Source: Coptodactyla brooksi (Eukaryota; Arthropoda; Insecta; Coleoptera; Scarabaeidae). Taken from it: a DNA stretch of 22,486 nt. Positions 1 to 9,658 of the stretch are shown here, one piece after another. A program made the position numbers and the translations under genes. Below the pieces are notes generated by a model that saw nothing but the letters and a program-made list of their open reading frames with translations, was not told the origin of the DNA and ran no database searches. Positions within the stretch are counted from its first letter, which is position 1. Each line of letters starts with the position of its first letter. The stretch lies in contig JAWQRM010000464.1 of the NCBI GenBank assembly GCA_033557675.1, positions 1-22,486 on the forward strand. The letters run 5' to 3'.

Positions 1-90
1 TGACAGCTGTCATTGTGACAGCTGTCATTGTGACAGCTGTCATTGTGACAGCTGTCTTTGTGACAGCTGTCACAATGACAGCTATCATTT
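1..90. repeat. 15-bp tandem repeat built on TGACAGCTGTCA
   Basis: Six consecutive 15-bp units start at 1, 16, 31, 46, 61 and 76. The first three are identical, and the later ones differ at one to four positions. Each unit holds the 12-bp palindrome TGACAGCTGTCA, or a one-base variant of it, with an E-box core (CAGCTG) at its centre. The array lies in an intron of the mitoguardin gene, about 30 bp past that exon's splice donor. It is cut by the window edge, so its full length is unknown. Confidence 0.95.
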
Positions 91-119
91 TCTAAAAAAA
101 AACGCCAAAATAAACTCAC

Positions 120-3100
120 CCATAACCCCGAGCTGCTGCGGCGTCAGGTGAGTGCCCACCCCTTCGGGAAGCTGCGGCAGACCCCCGCTGATCAAACTCG
201 CGGATGCCAGAGACGCCTTCTCGCTGCTGACGACGGAGCCTTGCCTGGCGGTGACGCGTTCGCTGTATCCGCTGTACGCTGCGCTCCTCCTTCCGCTGCT
301 CGCCTGGCTGAACACGTCTGAGAACGAAATTTACAAAAGAAAACTTCTTTTTTTTGCAAAAACTAATTACCTACGAAAAAATTAAGCAGGCCGTGAAACA
401 AAAGCCTTTCGGTTTGTCAGGGCGCACTTCGATTTCGGTTCCTTTTCACCTAATTGGAATCAAAAAGGTTCAAAACAATTCAAAATGTTCATAATACTTT
501 CTTTGATCTGATAAAAGTGTCCCTTGTTTCAGTTTATCGCTACTTTCGAGACTATTGTATGCGCTGTGGTTTTCTCTTATATATGGTGGATTATTGTTTT
601 ATTGCAGGATTTTAATTGGTTGGAATATCGGATGACAACTGGTATTCACCTGAATTTTTTAGGGTTTCTCTGATTATTTTTAGGTTTTCTTGAATAGTAT
701 TTATTTCCAGGTATGTGGGAAATCTTTTTTTTTGTTTTTTTTTCTATATAGGATGTTATGTGTTCTTTGTATCTATCGCTGAACTTAATTATTATTTTAT
801 ATTTCCTCCAATTTCCTAATTTATTTCCACTTCAAGTTTCTGTGGGAATATTTCTGATATACACCAAGAAGGAAGACAAATTAAAATACAAGATTTACAG
901 AAAACTGACATACACAAGCAACAGGGGGTTAGAAACAATTCTAATGCAGAGGGAGGATTATAAATAAGAATTAGATATCCTATTTATTTATATAAGAAGA
1001 TTAATAACTAAAATACATGAAAAGGTAAAGAAAAAGAACAAAAACATTTAAACAAGAAACAATGCAGTGATCAAAAACAAAAGACAATGGACGAAAAGAA
1101 AACAAAATAACAAAAATATTCAAGAAACAGAACTTAAACATTGCATTCCGAACTGCACGCAGTATAAAATATGCAGCACAGCTAACAATAAAAAAAACAA
1201 CAAAATGAAACAACACGGAATTTACAAAATCAAATATAGCACATGTGAAATGAAATACATTGAGGAAACAAGAACAAAATTCAGCAATAGATGCAAAGAA
1301 CACATAACATATTCACAAAAACCTAGAAATATCCAAAGAAATATTTTTTTCCCATATTCCAGTCAATTAAACTCTTATAATAAAACAGCAGTCCACCATA
1401 CTACATATGTGCAAATTAATTGGAACAAAGTAAAAATCATTCTTAAAAAAAACTGTTTTTATTCATACTATGCCTTTATATACACTGATAAATACATGTT
1501 ATGTATAAAGTATATCCTCCTTTAGCAAAAATGTTCTCTATGGGATTTAAGTCTGCTGAATTTCCAGGCTAATCAAGCACATTAATTTCATTTTCCAGAA
1601 TGAAAGTCTTGACAATTTTCAATTATGACAAGTCATGTTGAAACGTCCCAGAAAAAGTTTGCACGAATGGAACAGCCCTTTGTTGTAATATTTACTTTTA
1701 ACCTTAATAGATTACAAAGAATCCATGTTAGAATGTTTTACGTATTAACAAGCGCAGAAATAACAATATGTTCAACATTATTATATCATATATCACAGTG
1801 CAGTAAACTTAACTATATCAGAGTTTCATTTCTTAAGCTAAGGACATATACTTTAAGAATAGCTTTAAATACAGCATATGAACAACAGTTTTTCACATAT
1901 TCTGGAAGACTGTTGTATCGTAGTGCACCTTGAAAATTAATTATTTTTTGGCCCACATTACAAGCAGTAGGTAATGTGTGAATATTTTGGTTGATTTGGG
2001 TAAGGTAATTATGCACTGTATTATTACAAACAAGATACATATTAGTGTCAATAGTTAAGTTGTTCTTAATCTTATACATCAGCTTCACATTGCCCTGATA
2101 TGTAAGTTCTGTGATCTTTAATAATCTTAGTTCACTGTAAAGTGTTCTTGTGAAATACCAGGGAGCTATTTGAAAAAGTGTTTTGATGACTGTATTTTGA
2201 GAGTCTATTATTTGAGCTTGATCCCAAATTGCTGTTAGTGGTAAAATGTGGTATTGAAAGTTTAGATTTTTATCCATTATTAAACCTAGATAAGATAAGA
2301 GTGATCAACCTATTTTAAACTAGCATCAAGTTTTTAATACACAAGATTTATCACAGATTTTATAATTAAAGTTTACATGAACACATTTATCTATATTTAG
2401 CCTAATCCTATTTAAGCCACACCACTTCACAATAACAGCGAGATCTGTTTTTGTTCAACTGTACACTGTATCCTATAAAACATAGCAGTAGCATCTGCAT
2501 AAGAAAAATAAGTTTTTCATGTACATTATAATCAGAAATATCATTTATGAACATCGAACACAGAAGTGGCCTAAGTGCAGATCCCTAGGGCACTCCATAT
2601 TTTACTGTAGTTTTATCATTAAGTATATTGTTGTACATTGTGTATTGAAGTCTTCCGTCAAGGTAACTTAAATATATTAAAGGCTTGACCCTAAATACCA
2701 AATAACATCATTTTTTCCAAAAGAATTGCATGATCCACAAAGTGACACCTTACAGAGATCCAAAAATACTATTATCACTGCTTTGTTCTTGTCTAGGTTA
2801 CTGTAAATAAATTCCATTGTTCATGTTATGGCTGACATGTCTAATTTTAGTTATAGTTACTTTCAATATTTCACCTTCCAACAAGTTTATAAATTCTTTT
2901 TTGATGTTGTTTTCCCCAGCTCTTCATTCACATTTTCCTTTAGTGTTTGTATATTAACAAATTTAAAAATGTAGCTTTGTTTTGGAAAGTTACCAATCAT
3001 ATTTAGTTCCATTTATGTCCACAATTTTGTGATCAGATATTGGATCGTCATATTTATTAGCTAAACAACCACATTTTTCGTTTCTGTTGTCAATTCTGGT

Positions 3101-4088
3101 AGCATTATCTTCATTTATTGCGTTTAATATTTTATATGCATTTGTGTATTCTTTACATTTTTCTTTTTTTCTAGCAAACTTTTCTAGTCATTTATAAAGG
3201 AAGGTTGGTTTTCTTTATAGATTTTGTGACATATCTAACTTTAGTTGTGGTTATTTTCAATATTTCACATTCCAACATGTTTATAAGTTCTTTTTTGATG
3301 TTGTTTTCCCCAGCTCTTCATTCACATTTTCCTTTAGTGTTTGTACATTAACAACTTACATTTCCAAAGTTGTTAATATACAAATTATATTAATATATAA
3401 TTTGTATATTATATATTAATATAAATTAGCTTTATTTTGGAAGAAAAAGATTCTAATGTAAAAGAATATTTATATTTGTTGAATGCGAAGAGTACAAAAC
3501 GTAGGATATTAAATAATAGCCCCATAAAACATCGCACTTTAACCTTGGAAGGCAATTTCTGTTACGAGAGAAATTATTCATTAAATAATACTCATTCATT
3601 CATTATTAAATGTCCCTAAAGTGCACGCAACCGAACGTACAACACAAAAACTCGAAAATGGTACATTGGCGCCATCTCTACATTCAAAATGGAACTGTTT
3701 CCATAACGTAATAACATTTTGAGAAGTAATAACGCTTATTAAAGGCTGTTTTCTGATGTATTTAGCGGTCGGGGGATACTGACCTCCGTTGGGGCTCCGA
3801 ATTCCCGAGTTTCGAAAGTTCCGCTTCGCGAAATTGTTCCTCCTGTACCGGGCCGGGTCCACGATCTGCTTTTTCCTCCGCATGTACCTCGCGAGGACCC
3901 CCAACAAAGCCACGCCGGCCGATACGGACACGACGATGACCTACGATAAATTCCCCTTTTTACGAAAGAACAGAGCCGGAGAACTTTACCACCTTTTGCG
4001 TGGTCGAGAGCGCGAACCTCTCCGGTAAGAATCTCTTAACTTGCCTCAGGTGATCGACGACCGGATTTAAGTGAACTAATAAAGACAT
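120..4088 (-). CDS. Miga: Mitoguardin (FAM73 family), 5' half of gene, three exons
   Basis: Coding exons on the minus strand are 4088-3993, 3940-3784 and 317-120, and the gene continues off the left edge. Visible: the ATG at 4088 opens 32 codons ending in STTQK. A 52-nt intron follows (a donor 3 nt later would add one Val). Exon 2 starts with a hydrophobic stretch (VIVVSVSAGVALLGVLARY, residues 33-51) and a basic cluster (MRRKK), then ends in IRSPNG. Exon 3 is rich in Ser/Ala and ends in LTPQQLGVMG. Phases fit exactly: the lone G of exon 2 joins AC of exon 3. Donors are GTCAGT and GTGAGT; acceptors are TCGTAG and TCTCAG. Known of the family: mitoguardins are mitochondrial outer-membrane proteins that promote mitochondrial fusion; vertebrate MIGA2 also binds VAP and moves lipid. 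The N-terminal anchor, the following basic run and the QLGVMG block (human MIGA2 has MQGMELFEEAL here) support the call. The start is inferred from frame and context (A at -3). Intron 2 is 3,466 bp of transposon debris. Confidence 0.85.
318..860. other. AT-rich intron DNA, nothing recognised
   Basis: This is the 3' end of mitoguardin intron 2, read on the minus strand. It is AT-rich with poly-T runs near 725-745. I see no conserved protein in any frame. The short plus-strand reading frame from 758 matters only where it runs into the Penelope-like fragment. Confidence 0.6.
866..1335 (+). mobile_element. Penelope-like element fragment: RT thumb plus GIY-YIG nuclease
   Basis: Two blocks lie in the same orientation. 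At about 878-919 the translation gives KLKYKIYRKLTYTS, matching the YRKPT(Y/H)T block of the Penelope-like reverse-transcriptase thumb. At about 1141-1302 a Cys-containing stretch leads into GIYKIKYSTCEMKYIEETR and then SNRCKEH. This is the layout of the GIY-YIG endonuclease that ends Penelope-like polyproteins (GIY, Cys spacer, YIG, Arg, EH). The Gly of YIG has become Glu (codon at 1262-1264), and a stop at 965-967 separates the blocks, so it is dead. It lies antisense in mitoguardin intron 2. The clade is not resolved. Confidence 0.75.
1505..1660 (-). mobile_element. Tc1-like transposase fragment
   Basis: Read on the minus strand, the sequence gives FQHDLS-stop-LKIVKTF, then ENEINVLD-stop-PGNSADLNPIEN. 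This is the conserved Tc1-family block containing FQ(Q/H)D and W-P-x-S-P-D-L-N-P-I-E-N, with the Trp now a stop codon and a few residues missing after FQHD. The second and third catalytic acidic positions fall in this block. No terminal inverted repeats were found. It is a short dead fragment next to the LINE remnant. Confidence 0.8.
1813..3354 (-). mobile_element. Degenerate APE-type LINE (jockey/CR1-like) remnant
   Basis: Minus-strand order is endonuclease, reverse transcriptase, C-terminal region. An ATRIDN...ISDH block (SDH codons at 3037-3029) is the end of an AP-type endonuclease. FLDLCK (about 2767-2752) is RT motif A. YGVP-stop-GS (about 2598-2577) is the usual YGVPQGS with Gln turned to TAG. 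YADAT (2502-2488) is the YADD motif with the second Asp lost. An open frame from 2277 to 1813 carries the typical C-terminal pattern (LYSELRLLKI, LMYKIKNNL, GALRYNSLPEYVK). Only about 250 bp separate SDH from motif A, far too little for an intact element, so the middle is deleted. Many stops and frameshifts show that it is dead. Confidence 0.8.
2833..3354. repeat. Direct repeat of about 127 bp within the LINE remnant
   Basis: Copies lie at about 2833-2960 and 3228-3354, offset by 395 bp. They share a near-identical core around TTTTGATGTTGTTTTCCCCA and on through the following CTCTTCATTCACATTTTCC. The second copy sits upstream (in LINE orientation) of the endonuclease block, so the element is rearranged or two copies are joined. 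An AT-only stretch with internal self-complementarity follows at 3373-3425. Confidence 0.85.
3355..3783. other. Intron DNA without a recognised gene
   Basis: This is the 5' part of mitoguardin intron 2 (minus strand). It has an AT-rich foldback at 3373-3425 and a short inverted repeat built on CATTAAATAA / TTATTAAATG near 3580-3612. The 60-codon plus-strand frame from 3437 matches nothing I know. Confidence 0.5.
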
Positions 4089-4532
4089 TTTTAACCTTAA
4101 GCGTTAAGTTTGTAGGTTAGGATTGAACTTATCGTTAGGTGGTTAGAAGGCGACCGATTAATTCGAGCTGGGGACGCGAAACGGTTTATGCTTATCGCTT
4201 ATTTAAAACGCAAAACACTTTTCAAACGAATCATTTCGCGGATGACGTTAAATTAAAAACCGCGGCCGAACGCAAACTGTTTTACCGGCGGCGAAAGATA
4301 AACTTCGCGCGCCGCCGGTAATGCAGGTGCGAGACGGAGACGGAGCGCGCGGGACGCAGTAGGGTTAGAGCGAGATCGAACATCAGTGTTACCAACGCGA
4401 TGACAGGAACGTCAGGCGTACCAAAATAAGATACGAAAATATATATAAACAAGAAATGTCAAATCCGCTGACTCTCTCTTGACGAGAAAATGTGTTTGGG
4501 TGTCAGCTGAGCGTAAATTCCAGTGTTTCGCG
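4089..4532. promoter_or_regulatory. Head-to-head promoter region of Miga and the FBXO42-type gene
   Basis: Only 444 bp separate the mitoguardin ATG (minus) from the FBXO42 ATG (plus), so both 5'UTRs and promoters must lie here unless there are distant non-coding exons. Positions 4260-4380 are notably GC- and CpG-rich against the AT-rich background. A TATATAAA box occurs at 4442-4449 on the plus strand, 84 bp before the FBXO42 ATG. A six-codon upstream ORF (4490-4510) ends 22 nt before that ATG. The main FBXO42 start has a good context (G at -3, G at +4). Transcription start sites are not determinable by eye. Confidence 0.6.
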
Positions 4533-7500
4533 ATGGATACAGCAACGAGCAAGGACTTCAACATCAACGATCTGCCGGATGAAGTTTTGGAATTTATCCT
4601 GAGCCTAATTCCGCCCTACAAAGACATACACGACTGCATGCTGGTGTGCAAGAGGTGGAGGACGTGCATTTCGAGTGAGTTTTAGCGGGCGCGCGGTCTA
4701 AATATAGAAGAAGTATTCGAAATATGCCTTTGTCCGTTGCGTTTTTTCGCAGATGTGATAAAAATAAAACGCAGGAACCTGAACAGGGCGATTGAGGAGT
4801 TCAACATATCGTGGAACACGATCACGCCCGCCCCGATGGCCCCCACGATAACCAAGCGTTACTCGCACGCGGCCGCCGTCCACGGGAACTCCATGTACGT
4901 GTTCGGGGGCTGCACGTGCTCGATGACGACGTTCAACGACCTCTGGAGGCTCGACCTGTCCAAACGACAGTGGGTGAGGCCCCTCACGATGGGGACTTAC
5001 CCTTCGCCGAAGGCATGCGGGACTATGGCTTGTTACAAAGATTTATTAGGTAATTAAAGGGTAGTTTTCATATTTTCCTATGAATTTACACAAAAATCAA
5101 TCAACAATAACTCTCAGAGAAGTCATCATCTCATTTAGTAGATCTTATTATTATTATTTATGTATGTATTTAGTATCTACTCATTGAGCTGTGCAATTAT
5201 TGATTAAAAATAAGGTTTTCACGTTAAAATTTCCCAATAAAATTTTCATTACAGTATATAGAGATAGTAAGTAGACAACAAAAGGGGTACAAAGGAATGC
5301 AGGGTACAAAGGAACAGTTGCAAAAAGTGGCTCTTATAAAATAAAAGTGGCAAATTAGTTTTTACGTCTGTTTTATATTTTACTCACAACTTTAGTAAAA
5401 TATTTAGAAATAATTCAATGAAACAACACATTGATATTTTCAAATAGTTAAAATTTATACATGGTTACTACAATATACATAATAATACTAATAAGAAATA
5501 CATAATAACAAATACATAAGTTATTCACTTTGGGATTCAGATTAATCACTGCTGCTTTGTAAATTGATTATTTTATTCCCTTTCAGCAGTTGTCAGTAGT
5601 AAAAATATCTTATACGTCGTTAATTTTAACCGTTGTATTTTTATGTGCCGCCTTTAATAGTAGAACTGCTAGATATAAAAACTACCTATAGCTGGACACT
5701 TATCCAGCTTGTTGGTCCCTTGTTTCTGGCTTAGATATATTTTTTGTTTTATTATTTTTTCTACAGCAAGCACATGATCTATTAGAAAAGTTATAACACT
5801 GCAAAACTGTACTATAAAGAACATGAATCTGCGTTTTTCTTTGTGCTGTTGCGCTTTTCTTAGTTTTAGCTTGATAAATTGTCAGTGTACTTTCATCACG
5901 TTCCATAACTGCAGTGGAATATAATTCAGATTTCAAAGTCTTTGTAGAAACGGGCACTTCCCCCTGCGCCCGATCCACTGCCCCTACTAATGTTGTATTC
6001 TTTGCTGCTGGTGCTTTTGCCAAATTCAAGCTGGTGAAAAAATTGTCTGTAGTAACATTTTTACCCACGATTGTAAATTGTTCCATAAATGTCATTACAA
6101 CATTTGCAGAAAGTGACTCATTGTTGGGGTGCCTATCATCTTTTCCTATATAAGGAAAACCATTTAGAAGATACTTTGAATGTGTATCTACAGCTAGCCA
6201 AAATTGAATTTCATATTTGTCCAACTTAGTAGCCAGATATTAGCATATATGTATTTTAATTGGCAATAAAAGTATCCCATATTTTCTTCATAAAGAAAAG
6301 AAATAAATAGGAACTATTGTTTATTGAAAATACTGATACTATTGAAAATAATATTTCCTCCAAAATCAATGAAGGATCATTTTCAACAAAATCCTTAAGG
6401 AAGATTATTTGTGGTTTTTTAAGATGGGAAATTTTCAAACCAGATCCTTGTGTCTCCAAAATTAATTATCATCCCTTTCAAAGAAAACTTCATTATGTAG
6501 TTCTTTTTTTCATGAACAATTATTGTCGTTTATTGAGCATTGTCTAATAGTTACTTATTTTTAACACTTTTTCAGATTATTATTCAACCAACTTACCAAT
6601 AACTTCAAATTTTACCCATAAAAAATTAAGACATTTTAATTATTTTTAATATTTCTTCACAATTTTTTTATATAATTCTTTTTTTCATAAACAATTATTA
6701 TCATTTATCGAGTATTTCCTAATAGTTAATTATTTTTAGTACTTTTTCAGATTATTCTTCAACCAATTTACTAATAAATTCAAATTTTACCCATAAAAAA
6801 TTAAGAAATTTTAATTATTTTTAGTATTTTTTCATAATTTGTTTATATAATTCTTTTTTTCATAAACAATTATTATCGTTTATCGAGTATTTATCGTCTC
6901 TTCCTAAATAAGGATTTAGGAATTTAGGAAACCATTTAGAAGATACTTTGAATGTGTATCTACAGCTAGCCAAAATTTGATACTATATTTGTCCAACTTA
7001 ATAGTCATATATTGGCATATATTTTAATTGGCAATAAAACTATCATAAAGAAAAGAAATGAATAGGAACTATTTATTGAAAATACTGAATATTTTCTCTA
7101 AAATCAATGAAGGATCATTTTCAACAACATCCTTAAGGAAGATTATCTGTGGTTTTTTTAAAGATGAGAAATTTTCAAACCATTTATTTATTTTTTTTTC
7201 TTGCAAGTATTATTTGGTGGTTGGACGTATCCCCCGTCGTATCCCCTGCACCAAACGTGGCATTTATTCAACGAGCTGCACACGTACGACATCGTCGGCA
7301 ACCGTTGGACGTGCATAAACACGGACGTGACGCCACCGCCAACCGCAGGCCACTCCGTCTCGATCCACCGGAATTTCATGGTCGTGTTTGGCGGCCTGCA
7401 ACGGGCCAGCACTGCCGTGCACTCAACGAAGACCAACGACGTGTGGAAGTTGGACTTGGAGAGTTGGACTTGGGAGCGCAAGGATGTGTTAGGTAAAAAC

Positions 7501-9608
7501 TATCAGGTTACGTAACGGTTATGATTACGGAAAAAGTAAATTATAGGGAATATAAAACCGGTCGAGAGGTACGGACATTCGCAGACGGCACTCGACGACG
7601 AGAACATCTTTGTGCTTGGCGGCTCGGGGGGCCCCTCGTTCTACTACAACGACGCGTGGGTTTTGAACATGAAAGGCGACACGTGGCGGTGGATACCGGT
7701 CGAGGTTAAAAATACCGCGGACGCCCCCTCGAATTTATGGTGCAATCCGGTTTGTAAGGTAATTGGAAAGTTTGGATTTGGTGATCTCGGCAAATGAGTT
7801 TTATTATGGTTGCTCGCAGGTAGATGATAAGATAATTGTGCTCAACCGGGGTCGGCAAAGCTCCTTGTCCCCGTTAATGTACTTTTCGAAAGGGGTGTGG
7901 GCCCCACCGAGGGTAGACGTCGATCCGGAATCACAACGATTGGTCACGATGCGAAACCATTGCCAAAGACCTGTAGATACCGACGAAAACGTTAACGGGA
8001 GGAGGGGTACCTTGAAGGGGCTCAAACGGAACAATCCCGATGCTGAAGAACAACGACAGAGGCCCGTCCTGCCGGGAAGGAGTCGAACTGAACCTACTGT
8101 AAGAATTTATACGTGTTTTCTAAATTTAGTATTCATAGTTTTTTTATATAATTCTTTTTTTCATAAACAATTCTTTTTCAGATTATTACTCAACCAATTT
8201 ATCAATAAATTCAAATTTTACCCATAAAAAATTAAGAAATTTTAATTATTTTTAGTATTTTTTCATAATTTTCTTATATAATTCTTTTTTCATAAACAAT
8301 TATTATCGTTTATCGAGTATTTCCTAATAGTTAATTGTTTTTAGTACTTTTTCAGATTATTATTCAACCAATCTATTAATGAATTAAAATTTTACCTATA
8401 AAAAATTAAGAAATTTTAATTATTTTTAGTATTTTTCATAATTTTTTTATATAATACTTTTTTACATAAACAATTATTATCGTTTATCGAGTATTTTTTA
8501 ATGGTTAATTATTTTTAGTGTTTTTTCGGATTATTCTTTAACCAATTTACCAATAAATTCAAATTTTACCCATAAAAAATTAAGAAATTTTAATTATTTT
8601 TAGTATTTTTTCATAATCTTTTTATATAATTCTTTTTTCATAAACAATTATTATCGTTTATTGAGTATTTCCTAATAGTTAATTGTTTTTAGTAGTTTTT
8701 CAGATTATTGTTCAACCAATTTACCAATAAATTCAAATTTTACCCATAAAAAATTAAGAAATTTTAATTATTTTTTGTATTTTTTTTATATAATTCCTTT
8801 TTCTCATAAACAATTATTATCTTTTATCAAGCATTTCCTAATAGTTAATTATTTTTAATACTTTTTCAGATTATTATTCAACCAATTTACCAATAAATTC
8901 AAATTTTACCCATAAAAAATTAAGAAATTTTAGTTATTTTTAGTGTTTTTTCATAATTTTCTTATATAATTCTTTTTTCATAAACAATTATTATCGTTTA
9001 TCGAGTATTTCCTAATAGTTACTTATTTTTAATAGTTTTAGTACCTGTATATAAATTCAGTTATTGCAACTTCATATCTCCTTCAAATTATATTTTGTCC
9101 GGTTATTTAGTTCCTGTATCTTGTAGCATATGGTAAGAATTTAATAATTATGCACTTGTTTGGTTCGTAGCCAAAGGCGGCCGCCAGAGATCTGCCCCTG
9201 GCAGCCTTTAACCGTCCCGACGACCAGCCGTCGACGTCCCGCGAGGAACGACGCGTGGAGAACATGCGACGGGTGGAGGAGAAGTGGAAGAACATACTGA
9301 AGCAGAAGGAGAAGGTGGTGGACGCGCGCGCGAAGCAGAAACGCAACGTCCTCGGCATGTACGCGTTGGATATTTCGCACGCGCTGGACGAGAGGCCGTA
9401 CGTGACGTGGCTGCCCCCGAAGAGCGATGGGATATTCTCGCACGGCCCGGAAGAGACCGTCCTGTACACGCTGGTCGAGGGCAAGGCCGAACTGATCATG
9501 TTCGGCGGGATACAGAAGGATCCGACGTCGTTTGCCTGCACCACGAACCTGAGCAAACAAGTTTCCAACTCGCTGCATTTCATAACTGCCCCGAAGTATG
9601 TTATCTAA
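4533..9608 (+). CDS. FBXO42: F-box/Kelch protein, FBXO42 orthologue, complete, six exons
   Basis: Exons: 4533-4674, 4753-5049, 7208-7492, 7547-7758, 7820-8098, 9171-9608 (TAA). All junctions are GT-AG and phases fit throughout, giving 550 codons. Residues about 10-48 form the F-box (DLPDEVLEFILSLIPPY...LVCKRW), which docks on Skp1 in an SCF ubiquitin ligase. Kelch blades follow: MYVFGGC...FNDLWRLDL, KDLLVLFGGW...LHTYDI, FMVVFGGL...NDVWKLDL, and a RYGHSQTALDD...FVLGG blade with NDAWVLNM. The Kelch propeller is the substrate-binding part; human FBXO42 has been linked to p53 turnover. Exon 6 carries a charged helix (about residues 428-465) and the family C-terminal block (LGMYALDI, then PEETVLYTLVEGKAELIMFGG). 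Human FBXO42 is 717 residues; the Ser/Pro-rich linker is shorter here. Introns 1, 3 and 4 are 78, 54 and 61 nt, while introns 2 (2,158 bp) and 5 (1,072 bp) are swollen with repeats. Confidence 0.95.
5050..5699. other. 5' part of FBXO42 intron 2, no gene
   Basis: AT-rich intron. Its first 80 bp (GGTAATT..., then ACACAAAAATCAATCAAC) recur in decayed form downstream of the gene at 10047-10680. A GGGTACAAAGGAA motif occurs twice at about 5285-5313. Nothing protein-like was seen. Confidence 0.6.
5700..6224 (-). mobile_element. piggyBac-like transposase fragment
   Basis: A 174-codon open frame (minus) begins DKYEIQFWLAVDTHSKYLLN and carries NGFPYIGKDDRHP, NVTTDNFFTSLNLAK and TLTIYQAKTKKS. These are the central blocks of the piggyBac DDE domain (DDE_Tnp_1_7), with two of the expected catalytic Asp residues (AVD and TTDNFF). 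The block normally holding the third Asp (GVDxxDQ) is not recognisable, and the last 50 residues are Cys-containing and divergent. The 5' part of the transposase is absent. Sitting antisense in FBXO42 intron 2, it is a truncated, presumably inactive copy, though this stretch is unusually free of stops. Confidence 0.85.
6157..7187. repeat. 280-bp direct repeat bracketing a satellite block
   Basis: Copy 1 (about 6157-6443) and copy 2 (about 6930-7187) share long stretches such as CCATTTAGAAGATACTTTGA, TGTGTATCTACAGCTAGCC and AAAATCAATGAAGGATCATT. Copy 1 begins inside the piggyBac reading frame, so copy 2 carries a duplicated, decayed edge of that transposase. The 174-bp satellite block (6480-6905) lies between them. 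Copy 2 has small deletions, and a 13-residue frame of piggyBac-edge sequence persists in it. Confidence 0.9.
6480..6905. repeat. 174-bp AT-rich satellite, about 2.4 copies (FBXO42 intron 2)
   Basis: The anchor CAT(A/G)AACAATTATT recurs at 6511, 6686 and 6861, a period of 175 bp. Each monomer also holds CAAATTTTACCCATAAAAAA and AGATTATT(A/C)TTCAACCAA. The same monomer forms the array in intron 5. It is non-coding in all frames. Confidence 0.95.
8116..9045. repeat. 174-bp AT-rich satellite, about 5.3 copies (FBXO42 intron 5)
   Basis: The CATAAACAATT anchor recurs at 8161, 8291, 8465, 8639, 8805 and 8979. Spacings are 130, 174, 174, 166 and 174 bp, so the first monomer is internally shortened by about 44 bp. 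The array starts about 17 bp after the exon-5 donor and ends about 125 bp before the exon-6 acceptor. It accounts for nearly the whole intron and matches the intron 2 block in orientation and sequence. Confidence 0.95.
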
Positions 9609-9652
9609 AGATTTTTTATACAGTTGCCCATCGATATTTTTTATGTATGATT

Positions 9653-9658
9653 AATAAA
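9653..9658 (+). terminator. Candidate FBXO42 polyadenylation signals
   Basis: AATAAA lies 45 bp after the stop codon, within TTAATAAAAC. A second AATAAA at 9915-9920 is an alternative for a longer 3'UTR. Which one is used cannot be told from sequence. Confidence 0.5.

Noticed and set aside
1067..1525. Intact 152-codon gene
   Set aside because: Only the first half resembles a Penelope-like GIY-YIG domain, with a lost YIG Gly; the second half is chance AT-rich coding.
3941..3963. 23-nt intron (GTAAAAAGG to TCGTAG) as the way to join mitoguardin exons 1 and 2
   Set aside because: Too short to be spliced; donors at 3992 or 3989 give normal-sized introns and a family-like QKV junction.
4139..4321. 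Short plus-strand frame in the shared promoter
   Set aside because: Sixty codons of basic, low-complexity residues without similarity to a known protein; the position is better explained as promoter and 5'UTR.
6480..9045. CRISPR-like array
   Set aside because: The 174-bp monomers are contiguous, without unique spacers of fixed length, and lie in introns of a eukaryotic gene.
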